39,294 nucleotides of DNA, from positions 1 through 39,294 of the forward strand of contig JARGNG010000016.1 in the NCBI GenBank assembly GCA_029213265.1. Reading direction: 5' to 3'. The stretch comes from Verrucomicrobiales bacterium. Lineage in GTDB: Bacteria; Verrucomicrobiota; Verrucomicrobiia; Verrucomicrobiales; DEV007. Below are positions 8,395 to 15,244 of this stretch, piece by piece. The first letter of the stretch is position 1. Each line of letters begins with the position of its first letter. Position numbers and translations under genes: made by a program. The notes beneath the pieces are model-generated. The model did no database searches. It was not told the DNA's origin and saw only the letters and a list, made by a program, of their open reading frames with translations.

Positions 8395-8634
8395 TCAAAT
8401 CGTCTCCCCGTCACTTCCAATCGCCTCGGCCGGGCAGTCCTCCAGAGCGGCGAAACAAATCTCCATTTCCCCGGCTGACTGAGGTTGTCTGCCTACGTAA
8501 GAGTGCCCCCCTTCGTCGGATCGGTGAAAGACTTCGGGAATCCGTTCCCGACAGAGATCGCAGTCGATGCACTGAGCGTCGACATAGAAATTTCCGGGTT
8601 CGTTCTGTTCAAATCGGTCTTCGATAGCTGCCAT
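8395..8634 (-). CDS. Single-cluster [4Fe-4S] ferredoxin
   Basis: A 79-residue electron carrier. Cys22, Cys25 and Cys28 form the CxxCxxC half of a cluster site (CIDCDLC), and Cys67 in EDCPAEAI is the fourth ligand. Cys60 lies where related single-cluster ferredoxins have an extra cysteine. The second cluster motif of 2[4Fe-4S] ferredoxins is absent. The layout (PGNFYVD at the front, SYVGRQP between the halves) fits ferredoxins of the SIMILAR-to-Fer type in Gram-positive and PVC bacteria. It is the first gene of the minus-strand group: metF follows either after 50 bp or with a TTGA overlap, so the two are very likely co-expressed. Confidence 0.9.
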   Translation of the reverse strand: MAAIEDRFEQNEPGNFYVDAQCIDCDLCRERIPEVFHRSDEGGHSYVGRQPQSAGEMEICFAALEDCPAEAIGSDGETI

Positions 8635-8835
8635 AGTGGAGCATGAATACGAAGTTCTGATGCATCTCTTTCAATCGGATGATTCCAGTTCTTCGAGGTG
8701 GTGTTGTCTCACAACTCAGCCAAGGCTTTTGGAGGGGGAGGCGCGCGGTCGATAGGTTGCGGGCTCTGACGGATCTTGCGATCGGAATCGATTTTTTTGA
8801 AGAGACAATTAAGTGAAACGGAATACCTTTTTTCT

Positions 8836-9156
8836 ATGAAGCGAAGCCTGTTGATTTTCACATGTTCACTGTCTGTTTGTATTCTAACTTCCTGTGGCTC
8901 TGGAGACAGATCCGCAACAGCCCCTGAGTCTCCGCAGGAGGAGAAGGCAACAAACGAAGATGAAACTCCCTCCGGCGTCGAAAGCTACGTGGGGTTGTCG
9001 CTTGAGGAAGCCCAGATATTAGCAGAAAAAAGAGGGATGAGGCACCGCGTGATTTCGGTTGATGGAGAGCCCCGCCCCGTCACTGCTGACTTTCTCCCCG
9101 ATCGGGTCAATTTTGAGGTCGAGAAGGGAAAGGTAACGAAAGTGAATCAGGGGTGA
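8836..9156 (+). CDS. Lipoprotein with peptidase-inhibitor I78-like domain
   Basis: This 106-residue protein has a lipoprotein signal peptide with a lipobox at LTSC (Cys20), then a low-complexity acidic linker (about 21-48). The C-terminal ~56 residues match the I78 inhibitor pattern: YVGLSLEEAQILAEKRG, RVISVDGEP, and LPDRVNFEVEKGKVTKV, where the D-R-x-N-x-E block is the most conserved part. The usual C-terminal cysteine of I78 domains is missing. Members with known activity inhibit serine proteases; here that is inference. The ATG at 8836 is preferred to an upstream in-frame start at 8776 because it starts the signal peptide. It stands alone, converging with the sulfatase gene. Confidence 0.75.
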   Translation: MKRSLLIFTCSLSVCILTSCGSGDRSATAPESPQEEKATNEDETPSGVESYVGLSLEEAQILAEKRGMRHRVISVDGEPRPVTADFLPDRVNFEVEKGKVTKVNQG

Positions 9157-9245
9157 ATGAATTTCTCCTGAAGGAGTGCGTTATCCCTGCTGAGGCAGTC
9201 AAGTGAGTTCAGGCTGCCTGTATTGATCAGACAGACGTGGGTGTC

Positions 9246-10712
9246 CTACTTCCTCTCCGGCTTCCCGTTCGGCCAGTGAAACTTGTCCAGGGCGATTCCT
9301 TCCTCTTCCGTCAAGCGTCCCGGTTCGCGGTTTCCGCTTCCCTTCCGCTTGGTGAGGTTGTCCCCCAACTCCGCACGCGCCGCTTCGACAAATTTCATCA
9401 TTTCCCCGACCTTCTCCGGCATGGCCGCGGCCATGTCTTTCTTTTCCCCGATGTCCTCTTTGATGTGGTAGAGCTCCAGGCCGCTTTTGAGATTGGTGTA
9501 TTTCGAAGGGCGTCCCTTGTCGCCACCAGGGCCGTCGCCCAGCGTTCGGTAGGTGTGAGGGAGAACGAGCTTCCAGTCCCCGCGGATGACCGCCTGGAGT
9601 TCGTTCTGCTTGTAGTAGACCCAGTAGGAATCGTGAGGATTCGTGGCTCCCTCTTCTCCGGTGAGAATGGGCCAGACATTCCTCCCGTCGATCTTTTTCC
9701 CGGGAAGGTCTGCTCCAATCAGGTGAGCCATTGTGGGAAGCAGATCGATATTCATAGCTGGCGTATCGCAAACCGTTCCCGCAGGGATTTTGCCCGGCCA
9801 GCGCATCAGGCAGGGCTCGCGAAAGCCTCCCTCCCAGGCCGTGCCTTTCCCTTCGCGAAGCGGTCCTGAGGATCCCGCGTGTGTTCCGTAGGAAAGCCAC
9901 GGACCGTTGTCGCAGGTGAAAATTACCAGCGTATTTTCATCGAGCCCGTTGGTGGAAATAGCGTTGAGAATTTCCCCGACGGACCAGTCGATTTCGGAGA
10001 TCACGTCGCCGTAGATTCCGTTTTCGGTCGTTCCGGCAAAGCGATCACTGACATAGAGCGGAACATGCGGCTGGGGATGAGGAACATAGAGAAAGAAGGG
10101 GTTTTCCCGGTTCCGGTTGATGAAATCGACCGCTTTCGCCGTGAGCCAGGTTGTCATCATCTTTTGATCGAGCTCGTTCGCAGTGCGAAGTCGGTCATTT
10201 CCCTCCATGAGCGGGAGCGGTGGAAAATGCTTCGCGGTCGGATGCTGCGGCCACATGTCGTTGGAATAGGGGATTCCAAAATACTCGTCGAAGCCGTGAT
10301 TGAGGGGGAGGAATTTCTCGTGATCACCGAGGTGCCATTTCCCAAAAATCGCGGTGGAGTAGCCGTTGCTTTTGAAAAGCTCCGCCATCGTCGTTTCTTC
10401 GGGATTGATTCCATGGCGGCTTCCCGGCCCGACGGCGCCATGCATGCCGAGACGATTGGGATAACAGCCGGTCAGAAGCCCGGTGCGGGATGCGGTGCAC
10501 ACCGGCTGTGCGGCATACCATTGGGTAAACATGCGACCTTCGGCCGCCATTCGATCAAGATTCGGCGTTTCGTAGCCCTCCGCTCCGTAAACTCCTACGT
10601 CTCCGTAGCCCTGATCATCGGTGAAAATGATGACCACGTTGGGTGGCTTCTCTTCCGCTTGGATAAAAAGTGGGAGGAGAAGAGCAAAGAGCGGAATGGC
10701 GAATTTGGTCAT
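9246..10712 (-). CDS. Secreted type I sulfatase (arylsulfatase A-like)
   Basis: A 488-residue sulfatase that removes sulfate esters, probably from sulfated polysaccharide or a similar substrate. It has a signal peptide (MTKFAIPLFALLLPLFIQA). The metal-binding FTDDQGYGD follows at about 30-38, and Cys72 in CTASR is the residue converted to formylglycine. GKWHLGDH, HVPLYV and FTCDNGP supply the other conserved Lys, His, Asp and Asn residues. Maturation needs a formylglycine-generating enzyme or anSME, not in this window. The ATG at 10712 is chosen over an in-frame start at 10757 because it begins the signal sequence. No carbohydrate-utilisation genes adjoin it. Confidence 0.93.
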   Translation of the reverse strand: MTKFAIPLFALLLPLFIQAEEKPPNVVIIFTDDQGYGDVGVYGAEGYETPNLDRMAAEGRMFTQWYAAQPVCTASRTGLLTGCYPNRLGMHGAVGPGSRHGINPEETTMAELFKSNGYSTAIFGKWHLGDHEKFLPLNHGFDEYFGIPYSNDMWPQHPTAKHFPPLPLMEGNDRLRTANELDQKMMTTWLTAKAVDFINRNRENPFFLYVPHPQPHVPLYVSDRFAGTTENGIYGDVISEIDWSVGEILNAISTNGLDENTLVIFTCDNGPWLSYGTHAGSSGPLREGKGTAWEGGFREPCLMRWPGKIPAGTVCDTPAMNIDLLPTMAHLIGADLPGKKIDGRNVWPILTGEEGATNPHDSYWVYYKQNELQAVIRGDWKLVLPHTYRTLGDGPGGDKGRPSKYTNLKSGLELYHIKEDIGEKKDMAAAMPEKVGEMMKFVEAARAELGDNLTKRKGSGNREPGRLTEEEGIALDKFHWPNGKPERK

Positions 10713-10803
10713 AAGAATAGTTGGAATTTCGTTGAGTAGCTTCCTATCATACGGCACCCCGACGGGCTAGAAATCATTCCTCCCTCTTATCCGTATCCCC
10801 CTC

Positions 10804-13239
10804 ATGGACATTCGAACAGAAGACTACGAAAAACTCGGCAAATTTTACCTCGGTCGCGAATACGATTTGAAGGAGAAAGAGCTCGAGGACGAGTTGGTGC
10901 TCTACGACTCCAAAGACCTCGTTACTCACGGAGTCGTTCTCGGGATGACCGGATCTGGAAAAACCGGTCTTTGTATGGCGCTTCTGGAGGAGGCGGCGAT
11001 GGACAATATTCCTGCCATCGTGATCGATCCCAAGGGAGACATTGCGAACCTCCTCCTGACCTTCCCTGATTTGGCGCCGGAAGATTTCCGTCCGTGGATC
11101 AACGAGGACGATGCCGTGAAAAAGGGGATCACCCCGGATGAGCATGCTGCGAAAACGGCGGCCCTTTGGAAAAATGGACTGGCGAGCTGGGGCGAAGGAC
11201 CCGAGCGGATTCGCGCATTTCGTGACAAAGTCGACCTCGCGGTTTACACGCCTGGCTCGAACTCCGGCCTTCCCGTCTCGATTTTGAGTTCTCTCGACGT
11301 TCCGGAGTTTGAAGTCCTCGATGATGGCGAGGCATTTGCGGAGCGGATCGAATCGACCGTTTCCAGTTTGCTCTCTCTGGTGGGGGTCGAGGCAGATCCG
11401 ATTCAGGACCCGGAGCACATTCTCCTTTCCAATATCTTCAGCCATTCGTGGCGTGCCGGTCACGGCGTCACCCTCGAGAGTTTGATTCGCCACATCCAGG
11501 TTCCTCCTTTCGAGAAAATCGGGGTCATGGATCTCGAGACGGTTTGTCCTGAGAAAGACCGGCGGGAACTCGCCATGAAGATGAACAATCTGCTCGCGTC
11601 GCCCGGGTTTGCGACTTGGCTGCAGGGCGAGCCGCTCAATATCAAGCGGATGATGCACACGCCGGAAGGAAAGCCGCGTATTTCGATTTTCTCCATCGCT
11701 CACCTCAGTGACTCGGAGCGGATGTTCTTCGTTTCCCTTCTCCTCAATCAGATGCTCGGTTGGATGAGATCGCAGTCTGGAACGACGAGTTTGCGCGCCA
11801 TGCTCTACATGGATGAGATCTATGGCTACCTCCCCCCGTCGGCGATGCCCCCGTCGAAGAAGCCGATGATGACGATGCTGAAGCAGGCCCGGGCTTTCGG
11901 GTTGGGTGTTTTGTTAGCGACGCAGAACCCGGTCGATCTCGATTACAAAGCTCTTTCCAATATCGGAACCTGGTTCCTCGGTCGACTTCAGACTGAGCGG
12001 GACAAAGCCCGGGTCCTGGATGGACTCGAAGGAGCCGCCGCAAGCCAGGACGGGGGATTCGACCGCCAATCGATGGAGGAACTTCTCGCCGGTCTAGGCA
12101 GTCGTGTATTCCTGATGAACAACGTACATGAGGACGCTCCCATCGTCTTTCATGTTCGCTGGGTCATGAGCTACCTGACCGGGCCTCTCGCGCGGCGTCA
12201 GATCAAAAAATTAATGGATCCGAAGCGGGCCGAAATAGAGGCGGCGGAGGCTGCCGCTCCGACGCCGTCGCCGGAAGCACCCAAGCCGGCGCAGGCGCAA
12301 AAGCTTCGTCCGAAACTGCCAAGAGGGGCGGAGGACTTCTTTGTCCCGGCAGGCCCTTCCGTGCCGCCCGAGGAGATCAATTACGTCCCCGCGATCATTC
12401 GGGTCGGTGAGGTTCGCTACCAGGACAGCAAGAAGGGGATCACCGGAACCGAGTCGGTCGCAATGATCAACAAGATCAATCCGGAAAACGGGGACGTGGA
12501 GTGGAACAAGTCTCTCGATCTTCCGAATGGATTGCATGTCAGCCAGCTCGGACAGGAACCGCTCGCGGGTGCAAGCTTTTCCGATCTTCCCCAGGCGATG
12601 CTGGATACCAAATTGTGGACGGGCCTGAAAAAGGAACTTGTCGATTTTCTCTACGGGAATCACACCATCACGATTTTCAAAAGCCCACTCACCGGGATGT
12701 ATTCGAATCTCGGTGAGTCCGAGGGAGGCTTTCGCGCACGTCTTGTTCATGCCGCTCACGAGATCCGGGACGAAAAAGTCGACGAGCTACAGGATGCGTA
12801 TGCGAAGAAAATCGAGACCATCGAAGATCGAATTGCACGGGCGATGGATGTCGTTGCGGAACAGCAGGCTCAGGCCAGTAATGCCAAGATGGACACGGCG
12901 ATGCGAATCGGGGGAACGATCCTTAGCGCTGTGTTAGGGCGAAGTGTTGGGCGTCGCAGCAGCAGTGCCATGTCCGGTGCGTCAAAGGCGTGGAAGGAAA
13001 GCCGCGACGTCGCAAGAGCCAAGGAGAAGGTCGACGACTACCAGGAGGATCTTGATGATCTCGAGCGTGAGTGCGAGCGGGAAATTGAAGAGCTCAAAGA
13101 AGCGATGGATCCGATGGTCGAAAAGCTGGAAACGATCAGTCTCTCCCCGTTGAAGAAAAACTGTTCTGCCAAATCTGTCGGGATTGTCTGGATGCCCTAT
13201 CGCGTCAATCCGCAGCCCGAACTGGGAGCAGCGTGGTGA
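10804..13239 (+). CDS. HerA/DUF87-type ATPase with C-terminal coiled coil
   Basis: An 811-residue ATP-binding protein of the HerA/FtsK-like P-loop superfamily. The Walker A motif is GMTGSGKT (47-54), followed by IDPKGD (74-79), which typifies HerA-like enzymes. Walker B is AMLYMDE (332-338), and ATQNPVDLDY (372-381) is the sensor strand. After a Pro/Ala-rich linker (about 475-510), the C-terminal part includes two coiled-coil stretches (about 650-700 and 730-775). No nuclease domain and no adjacent nurA-like gene is seen, so a HerA-NurA defence or end-resection pair is not supported. Family members are usually called ATP-binding protein; the job is unknown. It diverges from the sulfatase gene across 91 bp. 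Confidence 0.85.
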   Translation: MDIRTEDYEKLGKFYLGREYDLKEKELEDELVLYDSKDLVTHGVVLGMTGSGKTGLCMALLEEAAMDNIPAIVIDPKGDIANLLLTFPDLAPEDFRPWINEDDAVKKGITPDEHAAKTAALWKNGLASWGEGPERIRAFRDKVDLAVYTPGSNSGLPVSILSSLDVPEFEVLDDGEAFAERIESTVSSLLSLVGVEADPIQDPEHILLSNIFSHSWRAGHGVTLESLIRHIQVPPFEKIGVMDLETVCPEKDRRELAMKMNNLLASPGFATWLQGEPLNIKRMMHTPEGKPRISIFSIAHLSDSERMFFVSLLLNQMLGWMRSQSGTTSLRAMLYMDEIYGYLPPSAMPPSKKPMMTMLKQARAFGLGVLLATQNPVDLDYKALSNIGTWFLGRLQTERDKARVLDGLEGAAASQDGGFDRQSMEELLAGLGSRVFLMNNVHEDAPIVFHVRWVMSYLTGPLARRQIKKLMDPKRAEIEAAEAAAPTPSPEAPKPAQAQKLRPKLPRGAEDFFVPAGPSVPPEEINYVPAIIRVGEVRYQDSKKGITGTESVAMINKINPENGDVEWNKSLDLPNGLHVSQLGQEPLAGASFSDLPQAMLDTKLWTGLKKELVDFLYGNHTITIFKSPLTGMYSNLGESEGGFRARLVHAAHEIRDEKVDELQDAYAKKIETIEDRIARAMDVVAEQQAQASNAKMDTAMRIGGTILSAVLGRSVGRRSSSAMSGASKAWKESRDVARAKEKVDDYQEDLDDLERECEREIEELKEAMDPMVEKLETISLSPLKKNCSAKSVGIVWMPYRVNPQPELGAAW

Positions 13240-13254
13240 GGAAGTTGAGAATAA

Positions 13255-13329
13255 ATGTTTCGGATCGGAGAGGCAACCGAAGCGGTCGATCTGCCTGCCG
13301 GTAGGGATTTTCTCATGCAGCAGGGCTAG
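13255..13329 (+). CDS. Possible 24-codon leader ORF before bioA
   Basis: In the 123-bp gap between the ATPase gene and bioA, an ATG at 13255 opens a 24-codon frame ending in TAG and coding for MFRIGEATEAVDLPAGRDFL plus MQQG. It has no Shine-Dalgarno sequence and no known relatives that I can recall. The peptide looks protein-like rather than random, and its stop lies 33 bp before the bioA start, so it could be a small gene, a leader peptide or chance. A frame this short is weak evidence. Confidence 0.15.
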   Translation: MFRIGEATEAVDLPAGRDFLMQQG

Positions 13330-13362
13330 GCCTACGTCTCGACCCTTTTTGATTGCGGACAC

Positions 13363-14667
13363 ATGGACGAACGAACGGAGCAACTTCGCCACCTCGACAA
13401 GGCGCACTTCTGGCATCCGTTTACACAGATGCGGGACTGGGGTGCGTCCGACTCCGACCCGTTGATCATTGAGTCCGGCCGGGGGGCGATCCTGACCGAC
13501 ACCGAAGGCAATGAATACTTCGACGGGAACAGCTCGATCTGGACGAATGTCCATGGGCACTGCCATCCGACGATCAATGCAGCCATCCGGAACCAGCTTG
13601 AGAAAGTGGCCCACTGCTCCGCACTTGGATTTTCCAATGAACCGGCCATTCTTCTGGCGGAGAAACTATCCGGGTTGTTCCCGGATGACACGCTGGAGCA
13701 TGTCTTTTTTTCAGATGACGGTTCGACTGCGATCGAGTGTGCGTGCAAAATGGCGGTGCAGTATCGACAGTTGACGGGCGAGGAATCGCGGACCGGATTT
13801 GTCGCGTTTGGTGGCGCCTACCATGGCGATACGATGGGGGCTGCCTCCCTCGGAGGGATCGGCGTTTTCACAGATCGATTCGCCTCGAAAGGATACCCCT
13901 TACAACGGGTCGAGGATCTCGAGGCTCTGGAAGCCTTGTCGGAAGAGGCCGCTCGGTCCACCAACGTAGTCATTATCGAACCCTTGATCCAGGGTGCGGC
14001 GGGGATGCAAACCTGGCCGGAGGGGATGCTCCGGGCGATCCGCGATTGGTGCGATGAGAACGGGGCTTTCCTGATTCTGGACGAAGTTATGACTGGTTTT
14101 GGCCGGACCGGTAAGATGTTCGCCTGTGAACACGAGGGGGTGATTCCCGACTTTCTCTGTCTGGCCAAAGGCCTCACGGGTGGGTATCTGCCTCTTGCTG
14201 CCACCCTGACAACACGGCAGGTCTTTGACGCATTTCTCGGGAAATACGATGAACTGAAGGCCTTCTTTTACGGCCACAGCTACTGTGCCAATCCACTCGG
14301 CTGCGCCGCCGCGTTGGGGAGTTTGCAGGTCTTCGAGGAGGAGAGTGTTCTGGATTCGATTCAGCCCCGGATCAGATATTTCCGGGAAGCTCTGAATGCG
14401 GTGGTGGAAAGTTCGCCCCACTTTGGGAGAGTTCGCCAGGTCGGGCTCGCTGCAGGGATTGATCTGATCGACGCTGCCACGGGCGGGGAACTTGACTGGC
14501 GGAAGGAAACCGGAGCACGTGTTTGCCGGGAAGCCAGGAAGCATGGGCTCTTGACCCGTCCCGTCAGGGACACGCTGACTTTGATGCCACCCCTCTGCTC
14601 GACCGAAGACCAGATCGGTGGTGCTGTTTCTGGTCTGAAACAGGCCGCGGAAGACTTGTTGGGGTAG
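13363..14667 (+). CDS. bioA: Adenosylmethionine-8-amino-7-oxononanoate aminotransferase
   Basis: BioA makes 7,8-diaminopelargonate from 7-keto-8-aminopelargonate in biotin synthesis, using SAM as amino donor and PLP as cofactor. The 434-residue protein starts with the BioA hallmark WHPFTQM (17-23). It has SSIW (57-60), the phosphate-binding [11 protein letters not shown] (115-125), AYHGDTMGA (152-160), the PLP aspartate Asp240 in [13 protein letters not shown], and the Schiff-base lysine Lys269 in [13 protein letters not shown]. The start has no Shine-Dalgarno sequence and no BirA-type operator is visible. No bioB, bioD or bioF lies within the window, so the pathway genes must be dispersed or lie elsewhere. 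A strong hairpin follows the stop. Confidence 0.95.
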   Translation: MDERTEQLRHLDKAHFWHPFTQMRDWGASDSDPLIIESGRGAILTDTEGNEYFDGNSSIWTNVHGHCHPTINAAIRNQLEKVAHCSALGFSNEPAILLAEKLSGLFPDDTLEHVFFSDDGSTAIECACKMAVQYRQLTGEESRTGFVAFGGAYHGDTMGAASLGGIGVFTDRFASKGYPLQRVEDLEALEALSEEAARSTNVVIIEPLIQGAAGMQTWPEGMLRAIRDWCDENGAFLILDEVMTGFGRTGKMFACEHEGVIPDFLCLAKGLTGGYLPLAATLTTRQVFDAFLGKYDELKAFFYGHSYCANPLGCAAALGSLQVFEEESVLDSIQPRIRYFREALNAVVESSPHFGRVRQVGLAAGIDLIDAATGGELDWRKETGARVCREARKHGLLTRPVRDTLTLMPPLCSTEDQIGGAVSGLKQAAEDLLG

Positions 14668-14680
14668 CAGAAGAACACAA

Positions 14681-14729
14681 ACCCGGGGCTCATTGAACCC
14701 CGGGTCGGATTTCTGATCCTGTCAGGATC
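14681..14729. terminator. Double hairpin between bioA and the YlbF-family gene
   Basis: Two inverted repeats sit between converging genes. The first, ACCCGGGG/CCCCGGGT with a 9-nt loop (14681-14705), is a GC-rich 8-bp stem. Read on the minus strand it is followed by a T-rich TTTGTGTTCTTCT, and on the plus strand by GGATTTCT. The second is GATCC/GGATC (14715-14729), followed on the plus strand by GAAAATTT. Together they look like back-to-back terminators for the two genes. Confidence 0.7.
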
Positions 14730-14756
14730 GAAAATTTGGTAAGCTGCTGCGAAGCA

Positions 14757-15170
14757 CTAGTCACAACCACAACCGCCACTGCTACAGCAGCCGCTGTCCT
14801 GAAGGTCTTCTGGCTCGGGAATGCGACCCAGCTCAAGCGCTTTGCCAACTTGCTTGGAGACTTGCTGAACGATTCCGTTGAGTGTGCTCTCTGCCTCCAT
14901 GAATCCGGCGGTGATCGGGTTTTCCTTGAGCTTTACGAGGCTCGCCTCATAGCTCTCGATATCTTCCGGGGTGATCGTGCCGGCATGCTGCTTTTGATGC
15001 AGTTCCTCGCCGAGAGAGGCAAAGGAGCGGTACTCTTTCTGAGCCTCTTCGTCGGCAAAGAAAGTTTCGATTTTAGAGACATTCTCGGTGTAGTCACCTG
15101 ATTTGAGAATCAGAGAGCAAAGTTCGCGAGTTTTATCGAGCACAGCCGAATTGAGGGAGAGAGTTTCCAT
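14757..15170 (-). CDS. YlbF/YmcA-family protein with cysteine-rich tail
   Basis: A 137-residue, mostly helical protein of the Com_YlbF family (YlbF/YmcA of Bacillus). Recognisable parts are the N-terminal helix VLDKTRELCSLILKSGDY and the QKQHAG..TPEDIESYEA block in the middle. In Bacillus these proteins form the RicA-RicF-RicT complex, which binds Fe-S clusters and affects RNA processing. Here the chain ends in a tail with four cysteines, GCCSSGGCGCD, after an acidic linker. That tail could bind a metal or Fe-S cluster (inference). No yaaT/ricT partner lies in the window. The gene converges with bioA and follows the helicase gene after 74 bp. Confidence 0.78.
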   Translation of the reverse strand: METLSLNSAVLDKTRELCSLILKSGDYTENVSKIETFFADEEAQKEYRSFASLGEELHQKQHAGTITPEDIESYEASLVKLKENPITAGFMEAESTLNGIVQQVSKQVGKALELGRIPEPEDLQDSGCCSSGGCGCD

Positions 15171-15244
15171 AATGAGTAACAGATACGGCAGGTTTTGAGG
15201 CGGGACAAGGGGAAAGGGCCCACTTGTTTGGGGGAAGAGAGACC

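Noticed and set aside
9193..9219. AGGCAG...CTGCCT hairpin between the lipoprotein and sulfatase genes
   Set aside because: The stem is only 6 bp with a 15-nt loop and no T-run, so it is not convincing as a terminator.
9879..10739. Plus-strand 286-codon frame within the sulfatase gene
   Set aside because: It is the antisense shadow of a well-supported sulfatase and shows no recognisable domain.
10804..13239. HerA-NurA anti-phage or DNA end-resection system
   Set aside because: No NurA, SIR2 or other effector gene adjoins the ATPase; the neighbours are a sulfatase and bioA.
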